From: Gelidibacter gilvus
GTDB lineage: Bacteria > Bacteroidota > Bacteroidia > Flavobacteriales > Flavobacteriaceae
Length of the DNA stretch: 64,000 nucleotides
Direction: 5' to 3'
Assembly (NCBI RefSeq): GCF_004115975.1
Contig: NZ_SDDZ01000002.1
Coordinates: forward strand, 372,001 to 436,000
Shown: in pieces, positions 17,268 to 27,079 of the stretch
Numbering within the stretch: the stretch's first letter is position 1
Layout: each line of letters begins with the position of its first letter
Notes under the pieces: model-generated
What the model was told of the DNA's origin: nothing
The model's database searches: none
Seen by the model: only the letters and a program-made list of their open reading frames with translations
Position numbers and translations under genes: made by a program

Positions 17268-19130
17268 TTATACCTTCCCGTCCATTTTATCTTTAAGAGC
17301 TTGTAAGGCATCATTGGCATCACCAAGAGTTGGTTTTGCTTCTGCTGCAGAAGCCTCTGCTTTAGCAACAGCTGCTTTTACGTTAGCCATTTCTTCTTCT
17401 TTAAAGATAGCAGTATGAGAAGCTACAACACGTTTGAATTCTTTATTGAACTCAATAATTTTGAATTCAGCAGTGTCACCTTTTTTCAATTTCTTACCAT
17501 CTTCCATTTCTAAATGACGGGAAGGTACGAATGCAACGATATCTTCGTTAAATTCAACTGTTGCACCTTTATCAACCATTTCAGAAATTTCTGCTTTATG
17601 TGTAGTACCTAATGCGAATTCAGTTTCGTATTTGTCCCAAGGATTGTCAGTAGTTTGTTTATGACCTAAACTTAATTTACGTCCTTCAACATCCAATTCC
17701 AATACCACAACATCTAAATTGTCTCCAACATTACAGAACTCACTTGGATGTTTGATTTTCTTAGTCCAAGATAGATCAGAGATATAAATCAATCCGTCAA
17801 TACCTTCTTCCAATTCTACAAACACACCAAAGTTTGTGAAGTTACGTACAATACCTGTGTGCTTAGAGCCTACTGGGTATTTTGTAGTAATATCAGTCCA
17901 TGGGTCTGGCGTCAATTGCTTGATACCTAATGACATTTTACGGTCTTCTCTATCAAGAGTTAAAATAACCGCTTCAATTTCATCACCTACCTTTACGAAA
18001 TCTTGAGCAGAACGTAAATGTGTTGACCATGACATTTCACTTACGTGAACTAAGCCTTCCACACCTTCTTCTACTTCAATGAATGCACCGTAATCAGCAA
18101 TTACAACAACTTTTCCTTTCACTTTGTCGCCAACTTTAATAGTGTCGCCTAAAGCTTCCCAAGGATGTTTGCTCAATTGTTTTAAACCTAACTGGATTCT
18201 TGATTTATCTTCATCAAAATCAAGGATAACAACGTTAAGTTTCTGATCCAATTCAACTATTTCGTTTGGATGGTTGATACGTGACCAAGAAAGGTCAGTA
18301 ATGTGAACCAATCCATCTACACCACCAAGATCGATAAAGACACCATAAGAAGTAATGTTTTTAACAACACCTTCCAATACTTGTCCTTTTTCTAACTGGC
18401 TAATGATTTCTTTTTTCTGCTCTTCAATATCCGCCTCAATAAGCGCTTTATGAGAAACAACAATGTTTTTGAATTCGTGGTTGATTTTCACAACTTTAAA
18501 TTCCATTGTTTTATTAACGTACTGATCGTAATCTCTAATAGGTTTCACATCAATTTGAGAACCTGGCAAGAACGCTTCAATACCAAATACGTCAACGATC
18601 ATACCACCTTTAGTACGACATTTAACAAAACCATTTACGATTTCGCCAGTGTCGTGCGCATTGTTTACACGATCCCACGCTTTGATTACTCTAGCCTTAC
18701 GATGTGATAATACCAACTGTCCGTTAGCATCTTCACGTACATCAATTAATACTTCTACTTTGTCACCAACCTTTAAATTTGGGTTGTAACGGAACTCATT
18801 AAGAGAAATTACACCTTCCGATTTTGCGTTGATATCAATGATAGCATCACGATCAGTAATGTGGATGACTAAACCTTCAACAACTTCATCATCTAGGGTA
18901 TCCACGAAATTTTCTGATACTAATTTCTCAAATTCCTGAAGTTTCTTGTCGTCTACTTGCTCAATACCTTCTTCGTAGTTGTGCCAGTTGAATTCTTCTA
19001 AAAACTTTTCAGGGTTTGATTGCGCTTCTGATACTTTAAAAGCTGCTTTTTCAGTAGTTTGAGTTTCTACTGCTGTTTCTGTTGCTTCGGTAGTTTCTAC
19101 CTCTGCTGGATTTGTTTCTTTTTCAGACAT
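17268..19130 (-). CDS. rpsA: 30S ribosomal protein S1
   Basis: S1 helps the ribosome bind mRNA. The 620 residues contain an acidic, Thr/Glu-rich N-terminal tail (about 1-35) and six S1 RNA-binding repeats starting near residues 80, 160, 248, 333, 420 and 506. The third to fifth are the best conserved (for example GVVKNITSYGVFIDLGG and GKVVVIADYGAFIEVEEGV). The last repeat is more divergent, and an Ala/Lys-rich tail follows. Bacteroidota mRNAs mostly lack Shine-Dalgarno sites, so S1 is likely important here. It is monocistronic with a promoter at 19254-19285 and a strong terminator. Confidence 0.97.
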   Translation of the reverse strand: MSEKETNPAEVETTEATETAVETQTTEKAAFKVSEAQSNPEKFLEEFNWHNYEEGIEQVDDKKLQEFEKLVSENFVDTLDDEVVEGLVIHITDRDAIIDINAKSEGVISLNEFRYNPNLKVGDKVEVLIDVREDANGQLVLSHRKARVIKAWDRVNNAHDTGEIVNGFVKCRTKGGMIVDVFGIEAFLPGSQIDVKPIRDYDQYVNKTMEFKVVKINHEFKNIVVSHKALIEADIEEQKKEIISQLEKGQVLEGVVKNITSYGVFIDLGGVDGLVHITDLSWSRINHPNEIVELDQKLNVVILDFDEDKSRIQLGLKQLSKHPWEALGDTIKVGDKVKGKVVVIADYGAFIEVEEGVEGLVHVSEMSWSTHLRSAQDFVKVGDEIEAVILTLDREDRKMSLGIKQLTPDPWTDITTKYPVGSKHTGIVRNFTNFGVFVELEEGIDGLIYISDLSWTKKIKHPSEFCNVGDNLDVVVLELDVEGRKLSLGHKQTTDNPWDKYETEFALGTTHKAEISEMVDKGATVEFNEDIVAFVPSRHLEMEDGKKLKKGDTAEFKIIEFNKEFKRVVASHTAIFKEEEMANVKAAVAKAEASAAEAKPTLGDANDALQALKDKMDGKV

Positions 19131-19253
19131 TTGCTGAATACTATATTTGTATTCTGAGTGTTCTTGGAAGTTTTACGCGATCAACACACAGAAGTGTTAT
19201 TTGCTTTTTTGTTTTATTCCTTTTATCTTCCACGGGTATCGCTAAAAGGAGTG

Positions 19254-19285
19254 CAAAAATACAATATATTTTTCTCTTTTACAAA
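19254..19285 (-). promoter_or_regulatory. Promoter of rpsA
   Basis: On the minus strand TTTG (19282-19285) and TATTTTTG (19254-19261) are separated by 20 bases, a near-ideal Bacteroidota promoter. The leader before the ATG at 19130 would be about 115 bases, long enough for autoregulation by S1, which is known in other bacteria. Confidence 0.7.
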
Positions 19286-19423
19286 TTATTTAATGAACTT
19301 AGAATAAGCGATTAACATTCTCATTTGGATTCAGTAAACATTGGTCGCGATAGCGTTATTATTTTATATAATTATTCGATATATTTACGTTTACACTAAT
19401 TTTAAATTTAAAAAATAACTATC

Positions 19424-19801
19424 ATGGTAAAATCTAAGTATCAAAGTGTTTTAGATCTAGGACAGGAACTTAACATTGAAAATGGCGATGTTTCAGAAGA
19501 AAATGGCGTCTTAAAAATTAAAGGAACTGCAAAAAATCAATACGAAAAGAATCTTCTTTGGGATAAAATAAAGGCAGTTGGTGGTGAAAACCCTACGGAT
19601 ATCAATGCAGATATAAAAGTGGCAGATACTTCTGTTTTTGCGAGACATACCGTGAAGTCAGGAGAAACTCTAGGCAAAATAGCAAAACAATATTATGGTG
19701 ATCCTTCCAAATACCAAAAAATCTTTGCTGCCAATTCTGATATTTTAAAGAATCCAGATTTGATCCATCCAAATCAGGAGCTTATCATTCCAAATTTATA
19801 A
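19424..19801 (+). CDS. BON-LysM protein (YgaU/Kbp-like)
   Basis: 125 residues with two domains. An N-terminal BON-like alpha/beta domain (residues about 1-65, with GVLKIKGTAKNQYEKNLLW) precedes a C-terminal LysM domain (about 75-125, RHTVKSGETLGKIAKQYYG to HPNQELIIPNL). This is the layout of YgaU/Kbp, a cytoplasmic potassium-binding protein in E. coli. No signal peptide is present, so it is probably cytoplasmic in spite of the LysM domain. It stands alone with its own terminator. Function by homology only. Confidence 0.9.
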   Translation: MVKSKYQSVLDLGQELNIENGDVSEENGVLKIKGTAKNQYEKNLLWDKIKAVGGENPTDINADIKVADTSVFARHTVKSGETLGKIAKQYYGDPSKYQKIFAANSDILKNPDLIHPNQELIIPNL

Positions 19802-19820
19802 ATCATAGTATACTTTCATT

Positions 19821-19851
19821 AAAAAAACGATCTTCTGGGTCGTTTTTTTTT
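19821..19851 (+). terminator. Terminator of the LysM gene
   Basis: AAAACGA and TCGTTTT flank a 9-base loop and are followed by a long T-run, about 20 bases after the stop codon. The A-run upstream allows function on both strands. Confidence 0.85.
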
Positions 19852-20195
19852 ATGGAAGAGGGTTTTTTGGGAATGGAACGCTGACCCGCCTGAACGGCCG
19901 GGCAGGCAACACTGATTTTTTGCAGATTTGCACTGATTTCTTAGGTGCCTGAAATTTCTTTAGATCTGTTGAGAATTAAAAGTTCTAAAAAATGGATTTA
20001 AATTCACTTTGCGTCTCCTGCGCCTCTGCGAGAGCATTGGAATTTGGCACTTAGCTTTTGGAGTGTATTAATTGAACGCTGAAAACGTTGATTTTGTAGC
20101 GTTAAAATTTCATTCGTTTGAAAATTGATTATTTATTTAATAAATATTCATTCGCCTATGCACCTCCTGCGCATGAGAGATAAGTCCGTCCTGAC
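19852..20195. other. Intergenic region with dispersed repeat
   Basis: No gene is seen. The left half carries a composite repeat (19876-20033, listed separately). The right half, to the cmk stop, is AT-rich without strong structure. Confidence 0.6.
19876..20033 (+). repeat. Two-part dispersed intergenic repeat, copy 1
   Basis: Block A, 19876-19940, starts GAACGCTGACCCGCCTGAAC and holds two copies of CACTGATT. Block B, 20011-20033, contains CTGCGCCTCTGCGAGA. Read on the opposite strand, 51493-51622 has the same two blocks in the same order. The first 40 bases of block A match copy 2 at 35 positions by eye. No ORF or transposase is attached. Confidence 0.7.
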
Positions 20196-20888
20196 TTATT
20201 GGTTCTCAATTGTTTCTTGCGCTAAATCATAAAGTTTTTTAAACTGTGCCTTCAAGGATAGATTAGAGTTTTCGATTTCTATAGCATCTTTAGCCTTCAT
20301 CAAGGGGGAATCTTCTCTTGTAGAATCGATTAAATCTCGAGATTCCACATTCTTCAAAACATCTTCATAACTCACATTTTCATTGCGATCAAGAAGTTCC
20401 TTGTAACGTCTTTTAGCTCTTGTTTCTGCGGAAGCAGTCATGAAAAATTTTAATTCGGCATCAGGGAAAACAACGGTTCCAATATCGCGACCATCCATAA
20501 CCACGCCTTTCTCCTTCCCCATTTTCTGTTGCTGTAAAACCAACATTCTGCGGACTTCTGAAATTTCTGCCACTTGACTGACCCATTGTGAGACTTCTAA
20601 AGTTCGGATCTCGTTTTCCACGTTTTTACCGTTCAAATACATTTCAGCAAAACCTACATCTTCATTATATTTAAAATTAATTCTTAGACTGTCTAGATCG
20701 GAAATCAATTTTTCAATATCAAAATGATCTTTAGAGATGATACCATTTTGCATCGCATATAAAGCGACTGCTCTATACATGGCGCCAGAATCTACATAGA
20801 CATAGCCCAAAGCTTTGGCTAATTGTTTTGCAACCGTACTCTTTCCTGTTGATGAAAAACCGTCAATGGCAATAGTAATCTTCTTCAT
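20196..20888 (-). CDS. cmk: Cytidylate kinase
   Basis: CMP/dCMP kinase of nucleotide metabolism, 230 residues. The P-loop IAIDGFSSTGKSTVAKQLAK lies at the N-terminus, followed by YVDSGAMYRAVALYA, VVMDGRDIGTVVFPDAELKF and TREDSPLMKAKDAIEI, all specific to bacterial Cmk. It is transcribed after porQ with a 33-base gap, so the two probably share a message. The order lon, porQ, cmk is one I recall as conserved in flavobacteria. The start ATG at 20888 is unambiguous. Confidence 0.96.
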   Translation of the reverse strand: MKKITIAIDGFSSTGKSTVAKQLAKALGYVYVDSGAMYRAVALYAMQNGIISKDHFDIEKLISDLDSLRINFKYNEDVGFAEMYLNGKNVENEIRTLEVSQWVSQVAEISEVRRMLVLQQQKMGKEKGVVMDGRDIGTVVFPDAELKFFMTASAETRAKRRYKELLDRNENVSYEDVLKNVESRDLIDSTREDSPLMKAKDAIEIENSNLSLKAQFKKLYDLAQETIENQ

Positions 20889-20921
20889 ATTAATTTTCCG
20901 TTGAGAAGGAATTTTTTTAAT

Positions 20922-21941
20922 TTATCTTAAATCTATTTGTAATCCGAAAAAACTGGTGTTTGATGCCCCCGTATAACGAGCATGTGTATAACTGAAACGC
21001 ATTTTGTTCATCTTGATGCCAATCCCGAAAGAGAGTCCCGAAAAGTTCCGCTGATCAACGATTCGAAGTTCTTCAGCACGCCTAAAGTTATAACCAAATC
21101 GCAGATTAAATCCTCTCTCAGGAAAAAGCTCAGCACCAATAATGGTGTGGCGCATCACTTCGTTTAAAAATCCCACCTTTTCTTGGGTCTGATTGCCATC
21201 TAAATCGGTGGTTGCCCTTGCAGGGTTCGAAAATCCGATGGGCCATTGCTGTAAGTTTTCAAAAGTAAGATGCCATCTTATTGGCACATGTTGCAAGGTT
21301 TGAGAGAGTCCTAAATTGACCTCCAAGGGTAATTTCTCGTGCAGATCAGCATAGGTTGTAAACTGGGTGCCAAAATTTCGCACGGTCAATGCAGCATGGA
21401 AATCAAGATCCTCATTGATATACATTACGCCAGCATCAATGGCACCACCAATAGAATTGTATTGCTCCAGTTGCGAAGTAATCAATTTTCCACTGGCACC
21501 AATATAGAAATCTGAATAGGGAATTTTGAACGCATAGCCAAAAGATAAAGCCGCTTCACTCCCTGAAAATGTACCGGTAGAGACGCCATTTTGATCGTAC
21601 CCATCAAATTTGCCGTAATTAATATAGGTCATCCCAATATGAAATGTTTGCACACGTCTGTCCCAGGTATACGCATAAGCTCCCGTACCATAACTGATAC
21701 CACCCAAATAACTTGAATAATTTAAGGCCAACTGGTTATCCATTTCAGGATTTATAGATGCAGGATTGTATAATCCTCCCGTAACGTCATAATCAAAATT
21801 AGTGATCACCTTACCGCCTAATGCGGCTTGACGAGGTGAGGATACCAAATTCAAGAATTGATAAGTAGATTCACCACCAAGTTGCGCGAAAACTGAGATG
21901 TTCGAAACAATACAGAATATAACAGTAATCCTCTTGATCAT
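20922..21941 (-). CDS. porQ: Type IX secretion system protein PorQ
   Basis: 339 residues with a signal peptide (cleavage after VFAQ, about residue 20) and a predicted outer-membrane beta-barrel. The N-terminal QLGGESTYQFLNLVSSPRQA and LGGKV segments are characteristic of PorQ. PorQ belongs to the T9SS attachment machinery that hands cargo to the cell surface. Its presence agrees with the type B cargo adhesin at 2288. The gene reads with cmk. A TACTTTTG box ends only about 7 bases before the ATG, which leaves almost no leader. Confidence 0.92.
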   Translation of the reverse strand: MIKRITVIFCIVSNISVFAQLGGESTYQFLNLVSSPRQAALGGKVITNFDYDVTGGLYNPASINPEMDNQLALNYSSYLGGISYGTGAYAYTWDRRVQTFHIGMTYINYGKFDGYDQNGVSTGTFSGSEAALSFGYAFKIPYSDFYIGASGKLITSQLEQYNSIGGAIDAGVMYINEDLDFHAALTVRNFGTQFTTYADLHEKLPLEVNLGLSQTLQHVPIRWHLTFENLQQWPIGFSNPARATTDLDGNQTQEKVGFLNEVMRHTIIGAELFPERGFNLRFGYNFRRAEELRIVDQRNFSGLSFGIGIKMNKMRFSYTHARYTGASNTSFFGLQIDLR

Positions 21942-21948
21942 AGAACGA

Positions 21949-21956
21949 CAAAAGTA
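21949..21956 (-). promoter_or_regulatory. -7 box immediately upstream of porQ
   Basis: TACTTTTG on the minus strand fits TAnnTTTG and ends 7 bases before the porQ ATG. If used, transcription would start within about 3 bases of the start codon. Confidence 0.45.
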
Positions 21957-22002
21957 GTATTTCTTACTTAAAACGCTGATATGTTTGATTTATTTTTAAA
22001 TC

Positions 22003-22030
22003 AAAAAAAACGGCAACAAATTGTTGCCGT
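22003..22030 (-). terminator. Terminator of lon
   Basis: ACGGCAACAA faces TTGTTGCCGT with the centre forming the loop. On the minus strand it is followed by eight T. It ends 6 bases past the lon stop codon. Confidence 0.9.
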
Positions 22031-22035
22031 TCATA

Positions 22036-24486
22036 TTATAGAGTTTTTGCGTTCTTCACTTTCTCGTCAGTGAGAGCTACTTTTAAAACATCTCTCATAT
22101 CTGTTACATAATGAAACGTCAACCCTTTTAGATACTCAGGTTTTATCTCTTCTATATCGCGTCTATTATCTTCGCAAAGTAAAATTTCTTTTATCCGAGC
22201 ACGTTTGGCTGCCAAGATTTTTTCTTTGATACCGCCAACTGGCAATACCTTTCCTCTTAAGGTAATCTCACCTGTCATGGCCAAGCTACTTTTCACTTTA
22301 CGCTGAGTAAACAATGACACTAATGAGGTCAGCATTGTAGCCCCTGCACTAGGCCCGTCTTTTGGCGTTGCACCTTCTGGAACGTGGATATGCACATTAT
22401 ATTTTTCAAACACTTCTGGGTCAATGTCAAATTCTTCAGCATTTGATTTTATGAATTCCATGGCAATTGTGGCGGATTCTTTCATGACCGTTCCTAAATT
22501 ACCAGTAATGGTCAACGTTCCCTTTCCTTTGGAGAGAATGGATTCGATAAATAAAATATCACCTCCTACCCTTGTCCAGGCCAATCCAGTAACTACACCA
22601 GCAACATTGTTGCTTTCATATTTGTCACGCTGCATTCTTGGAGATCCCAATACTTCCAAAATATCCTCATTGGTTACCTTGATATTATAGGACTCTTCCA
22701 TAGCGATATTTTTTGCCGCAAAGCGAACCATTTTTGCCAATTGCTTTTCAAGTCCTCTTACTCCAGATTCTCTCGTATAACCCTCAACTATTTTTTCCAA
22801 CTGTGGTTTGGCAATTTTCAAATGCTCATCCGTTAAACCATGCTCCTTAATCTGTTTTGGTAAGAGGTGACGTTTGGCAATTTCTACCTTTTCTTCAATG
22901 GTATACCCCGTAACATCAATAATTTCCATACGGTCCAACAATGCTGGTTGAATGGTACTCAAACTATTTGCTGTTGCAATAAACATCACCTTAGAAAGGT
23001 CAAAGCCCATTTCCAAAAAATTATCATGGAAATCGCTATTTTGCTCAGGATCCAAAACTTCCAACATCGCAGAAGACGGATCTCCTTGATGACTATTGGA
23101 TAATTTATCAATCTCATCCAAAACGAAGACTGGGTTAGAAGTTCCAGCTTTTTTCAAACTTTGAAGGATTCGACCTGGCATGGCACCAATATATGTTTTT
23201 CTATGACCGCGGATTTCTGCTTCATCACGCAGTCCTCCTAATGACATTCGCACATATTCACGGCCTAAAGCTTCTGCTACCGATTTACCCAAAGACGTCT
23301 TCCCTACTCCAGGAGGTCCGTATAAACAAAGGATAGGCGATTTCATATCATTACGCAATTTTAAAACTGCCAAATATTCGATAATTCTTCTTTTGACATC
23401 ATCCATTCCGTAATGGTCACGATCCAAAATGCGTTTGGCACGTTTTAAATCGAATTTATCCTTACTGAACTCATTCCAAGGCAATTCTAAAAACAGTTCC
23501 AAATAGTTTCTTTGAATGGAATATTCTGCAACTTGCGGATTCATCCGTTGCATTTTCATCAATTCCTTTTGAAAGTGTGCATCAACTTTCTCATCCCATT
23601 TTTTGGCTTTCGCCAGCACTTTCATCTCGTCAATCTCTTCATCATAAGAAACCCCACCCAATTCTTCTTGAATGGTTTTCATTTGTTGATGAAGGAAATA
23701 TTCTCGTTGTTGTTGGTTCATGTCGCTCTGAACCTTGGACTGAATGACATTTTTAAGTTCCAATTTTTGGAATTCGACATTCATGAATTTCAAAGTTGCC
23801 AAGGCACGCTCCTTCAAATCGTTGATTTCCAATAATTTTTGTTTTTCCTCAACAGAAAGGTTCATGTTGGAAGACACGAAATTCACCAAAAACGAATTGC
23901 TTTCAATATTCTTAATCGCAAAACTTGCTTCTGATGGAATGTTGGGACTTTCACTTATAATTTGAAGCGCCAAATCTTTGATGGATTCAATAATGGCAGA
24001 GAACTCTTCATTATCTTCGGCTGGCTTAGCCTCCGCAACATCTTTAACTGTTGCCGTAATATAAGGTTCTTCCGTGATGACCTGATCAACTTCAAATCGT
24101 TTTTTTCCTTGAATAATGATGGTGGTATTACCATCTGGCATTTTCAGGACACGGAGTATACGGGCTACTGTACCTGTTTTGTAAATATCCTTCCCTTCAG
24201 GATCTTCTATACTTCCATCTCTTTGGGAAACAACTCCAATGACCTTGCTTCCTTTATTGGAGTCATTGATTAGTCTAATGGATTTATCTCTTCCGGCAGT
24301 GATTGGGATTACTACACCTGGAAATAATACCGTATTCCGTAAAGGTAAAATTGGTAAGGTGGCAGGTAATTCTTCGTTGTTTATTTGTTCTTCATCTTCT
24401 GGTGTCATCAACGGAATTAACTCAGAATTTTCGTCAAACTCCTGAAATGACAAACTGTCAAGACTTAAAAATTTAGATTCTTTCAT
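22036..24486 (-). CDS. lon: ATP-dependent protease Lon
   Basis: 816 residues, normal for Lon. It has an N-terminal substrate-binding LON domain ([20 protein letters not shown] near residue 42), a coiled-coil middle, an AAA+ module with Walker [10 protein letters not shown] (about residue 390) and Walker [11 protein letters not shown], and a C-terminal Ser-Lys protease domain with [11 protein letters not shown] (catalytic Ser) and [13 protein letters not shown] (catalytic Lys). Lon degrades damaged and regulatory proteins in the cytoplasm. A perfect 9-bp palindrome lies 16-39 bases upstream of the ATG, a likely operator. It is followed by its own terminator, before porQ. Confidence 0.97.
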   Translation of the reverse strand: MKESKFLSLDSLSFQEFDENSELIPLMTPEDEEQINNEELPATLPILPLRNTVLFPGVVIPITAGRDKSIRLINDSNKGSKVIGVVSQRDGSIEDPEGKDIYKTGTVARILRVLKMPDGNTTIIIQGKKRFEVDQVITEEPYITATVKDVAEAKPAEDNEEFSAIIESIKDLALQIISESPNIPSEASFAIKNIESNSFLVNFVSSNMNLSVEEKQKLLEINDLKERALATLKFMNVEFQKLELKNVIQSKVQSDMNQQQREYFLHQQMKTIQEELGGVSYDEEIDEMKVLAKAKKWDEKVDAHFQKELMKMQRMNPQVAEYSIQRNYLELFLELPWNEFSKDKFDLKRAKRILDRDHYGMDDVKRRIIEYLAVLKLRNDMKSPILCLYGPPGVGKTSLGKSVAEALGREYVRMSLGGLRDEAEIRGHRKTYIGAMPGRILQSLKKAGTSNPVFVLDEIDKLSNSHQGDPSSAMLEVLDPEQNSDFHDNFLEMGFDLSKVMFIATANSLSTIQPALLDRMEIIDVTGYTIEEKVEIAKRHLLPKQIKEHGLTDEHLKIAKPQLEKIVEGYTRESGVRGLEKQLAKMVRFAAKNIAMEESYNIKVTNEDILEVLGSPRMQRDKYESNNVAGVVTGLAWTRVGGDILFIESILSKGKGTLTITGNLGTVMKESATIAMEFIKSNAEEFDIDPEVFEKYNVHIHVPEGATPKDGPSAGATMLTSLVSLFTQRKVKSSLAMTGEITLRGKVLPVGGIKEKILAAKRARIKEILLCEDNRRDIEEIKPEYLKGLTFHYVTDMRDVLKVALTDEKVKNAKTL

Positions 24487-24501
24487 ATTATGTTTAAGGT
24501 C

Positions 24502-24525
24502 ATTATGTCATAATAGTGACATAAT
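24502..24525. promoter_or_regulatory. Palindromic operator candidate upstream of lon
   Basis: ATTATGTCA (24502-24510) and TGACATAAT (24517-24525) are perfect 9-bp inverted arms with a 6-base spacer, typical of a dimeric regulator site. It lies 15 bases upstream of the lon start codon, in the leader or promoter. A second, smaller palindrome, ACACAT-A-ATGTGT, lies at 24581-24593. Confidence 0.55.
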
Positions 24526-24811
24526 TATATATTTTGCGTTAGTAAAAACTTTAAATCACTCGCTGAAAACCAGCAAGTTAACACATAATGTGTCAGTAAT
24601 GAACTCATATGATTTCAATAGTTATGCCATAGTCGGTTTGTTGTACACCGTTTCCCTTTAGGCACTCATAGAATACACAGATTGGCGCCGAATTGGTTTT
24701 TTAAAATTGTGTGAGCAATCTTCGGTCATCGGTCATCGGTCATTAAAATATTTTTCAAAAAACTGTAACAAAGATTAAGTAACTTCATCTTTATAACAAA
24801 GCAATTGTTTT
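24526..24811. other. Divergent intergenic region lon / sigma factor
   Basis: This spacer between divergent genes has no ORF. It holds the small palindrome at 24581-24593 and three tandem copies of CGGTCAT near 24723-24743. No clear TAnnTTTG box was found for either gene. Confidence 0.5.
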
Positions 24812-25372
24812 TTGACACAAACCAACCCTCATATTGAAGTTTTGCTTGAGCAATGTAAATCTGGTGACCAACGTGCGCAAATGGCCGTTTACAACAGCTA
24901 TTATAAGGCCATGTACAACACAAGTTTTAGAATTGTAAAGGACAGTTTTAAGGCCGAGGACATTATGCAAGAATCTTTTTTAACGGCTTTTACAAAACTT
25001 GAGACACTTAAGGAGCATTCGATGTTTGGTTCTTGGTTGAAGAGAATTGTCATCAACAATAGCATTTCTGAATATCAAAAAAATAAAAAAGACAACAATG
25101 TTCCTTTAGAAAACGTCTTATATAAAGTAGAGGATGATCAAGGTGTTGTTGAAGATTATGAGTGGACTAACATCAAAGCGGCACGAATAGTACAGTGTAT
25201 GAAAAGTTTAAAGGAAAACTATCAAATTGCCTTGACCTTGCTTTTAATTGAAGGTTATGATTACGAAGAAATTGGTGAGATTATGGATATAAGTTATGCT
25301 AACTGCCGAACCATGATCTCTCGAGCCAAAGACAGTTTGAGACAAAAGTTAAAACCTGTGGTGGGACTTTAA
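24812..25372 (+). CDS. ECF-type RNA polymerase sigma factor
   Basis: 186 residues with sigma region 2 (YKAMYNTSFRIVKDSFKAED then IMQESFLTAFTKL) and region 4 (YDYEEIGEIMDISYANCRTM then ISRAKDSLRQKL). Only region 2 and 4 are present, as in ECF sigma factors. The start is a TTG at 24812, because an in-frame stop lies six codons upstream and no ATG occurs before residue 27, inside the first helix. It leads a four-gene series with a single-pass membrane protein and two repeat-rich exported proteins, whose regulation it may control. Confidence 0.9.
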   Translation: MTQTNPHIEVLLEQCKSGDQRAQMAVYNSYYKAMYNTSFRIVKDSFKAEDIMQESFLTAFTKLETLKEHSMFGSWLKRIVINNSISEYQKNKKDNNVPLENVLYKVEDDQGVVEDYEWTNIKAARIVQCMKSLKENYQIALTLLLIEGYDYEEIGEIMDISYANCRTMISRAKDSLRQKLKPVVGL

Positions 25373-25383
25373 AAGTTGAAATT

Positions 25384-25941
25384 ATGAAAACAGATGAAAT
25401 AGAAGAACTTTTCAGGGATTTAAAACATGAATTTGACGTGGAAACACCCGAGCTTGGTCACCAACAACGGTTTTTAGATAAGTTAAATTCAATAAACACA
25501 AATGTTGTTGATAACGTTCCAAAAAGAAAGTCATACACAGTTATTCTTTCGATTGCTGCATCGATAATGATGTTTCTTGGACTGTTTATCTTTTTACAAA
25601 ACAAAATGGAAGTTAATGATTTGGCAGGCGTATCTCCAGAATTGTCTCAAACCCAAGATTTTTTTACAACGGCAATTTCATCTGAGCTGAACAAAATAAA
25701 AGCACAGCGGAGTCCAGAAAATGAAATCCTTGTTTCAGATGCTTTAAAACAAATGGAATTGTTAGAAAAAAATTATGAAAGATTAAAACTTGACCTTAAG
25801 GAAAGTGGTAATGATAAACGCGTCATTTATGCCATGATCAGCAATTTCCAAAGCAGAATCGATATTTTGGAAAATGTTTTAAAATCTATTGAAAACCTTA
25901 AGGAATTCAAACAATTAGAACAAACTCAAATGACCCTTTAA
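25384..25941 (+). CDS. Single-pass membrane protein after sigma factor (possible anti-sigma)
   Basis: 185 residues, starting 11 bases after the sigma gene. A cytoplasmic N-terminal stretch of about 55 residues is followed by one membrane segment (YTVILSIAASIMMFLGLFIF, about 56-76), and a periplasmic, Glu/Lys-rich helical part follows with LKQMELLEKNYERLKLDLKE, likely a coiled coil. The topology is that of an anti-sigma factor, but no zinc-binding HxxxCxxC motif is visible in the N-terminus, so the role is inferred from layout and position. Confidence 0.75.
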   Translation: MKTDEIEELFRDLKHEFDVETPELGHQQRFLDKLNSINTNVVDNVPKRKSYTVILSIAASIMMFLGLFIFLQNKMEVNDLAGVSPELSQTQDFFTTAISSELNKIKAQRSPENEILVSDALKQMELLEKNYERLKLDLKESGNDKRVIYAMISNFQSRIDILENVLKSIENLKEFKQLEQTQMTL

Positions 25942-25951
25942 ATTAGCACCT

Positions 25952-27034
25952 ATGAAAAGCAAACTATATTATCTCCTGATCTTATTGCTCACTTCCCAAT
26001 TAACTTTTGCGGGAAATGAATGGAATGGCAGGCACACCAAAGAGAAAACCATAAAAAAAGAATATACAGTCAATCGCGACGCCTTGTTAAAAATCAGTAA
26101 TAGTTATGGTAATATCAATATCATCACCTACTCCGGAAATACGGTCAGTATTGAGGTAAACATCAAAACTAATGGCAACAATCTGGAAAAAGTACAGGAA
26201 AAATTAGATGAGATTACTGTTGATTTTCAAGCCTCTTCATCAATCGTCTCTGCTAAAACCATCTTCGGAAAAAACAAATCTGGAAGCTGGTGGAGCTGGG
26301 GTAGAAACACCACTGTCAATATGGAAATCAATTATTTAGTAAAATTACCAATGAGTAATAGTGTGGATTTGAACAATGATTATGGAAGTATTAACCTTGA
26401 CCGATTGGAGGGTCACGCCAAAATTAACTGCGATTATGGAAAAATAACCACCAAAGAGTTGATGGCCGACAATAATTTGATCTCGTTTGACTACACGAAT
26501 AACAGCTATTTCGAATACATTAAAAGCGGAAAAATCAATGCAGATTATAGTAGTTTTACCGTAGCAAAAACTAAAAACCTCGATATAAATGCGGATTACA
26601 CAAAGTCGATGGTGGAAATTGCGGAAGATGTTAGTTACACATGTGATTACGGATCTGTAACCGTTCAAAAAGCGAATAATGTGAAAGGTAATGGTGATTA
26701 TCTGACCGCACGTTTTGGAGAAATCTATAAAAACATTCAAATCACGGCCGACTATGGCTCTATCAAAATTGATAAACTGACTAAAAATGCAGGCAACGTT
26801 TCCATAGATGCAGATTATACTGGTGTCACCATAGGATATGATTCCGGATACCAATTTAAGTTTGACATCAAACTGGAATATGCTTCGCTGAGAGGCGATG
26901 AAGACTTTCAATTCCTTAAGAAGAAAGTGGAATCAACCAATAAATATTACCAAGGGTATCATGGTGATGCCAATGCCAACAACCTCATTAAAATTACTTC
27001 TGATTACGGAAGTGTCACCTTTAAAAGAAATTAA
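25952..27034 (+). CDS. Exported DUF4097-like protein with DYG-type repeats
   Basis: 360 residues with a signal peptide (cleaved near TFAG). From about residue 145 the chain repeats a short motif built on Asp-Tyr (for example NDYGSINL, CDYGKITT, ADYSSFTV, ADYTKSMV, CDYGSVTV, ADYGSIKI, ADYTGVTI, SDYGSVTF), about ten times at intervals of roughly 20 residues. This suggests a right-handed beta-helix or beta-solenoid. It likely sits in the periplasm or on the surface. It lies 10 bases after the candidate anti-sigma gene. Function is unknown, and the DUF4097 label is my best family guess. Confidence 0.8.
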   Translation: MKSKLYYLLILLLTSQLTFAGNEWNGRHTKEKTIKKEYTVNRDALLKISNSYGNINIITYSGNTVSIEVNIKTNGNNLEKVQEKLDEITVDFQASSSIVSAKTIFGKNKSGSWWSWGRNTTVNMEINYLVKLPMSNSVDLNNDYGSINLDRLEGHAKINCDYGKITTKELMADNNLISFDYTNNSYFEYIKSGKINADYSSFTVAKTKNLDINADYTKSMVEIAEDVSYTCDYGSVTVQKANNVKGNGDYLTARFGEIYKNIQITADYGSIKIDKLTKNAGNVSIDADYTGVTIGYDSGYQFKFDIKLEYASLRGDEDFQFLKKKVESTNKYYQGYHGDANANNLIKITSDYGSVTFKRN

Positions 27035-27079
27035 TTAACACGGTTTTCGCCATCGCGGAAATAATAACAATCAAAACTC

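Noticed and set aside
24239-24445. Plus-strand ORFs inside lon
   Set aside because: Shadows of the lon frame; none has signal, domain or promoter support.
24723-24743. Three tandem CGGTCAT units
   Set aside because: Too short and isolated to call a regulatory or mobile element; noted only in the spacer entry.
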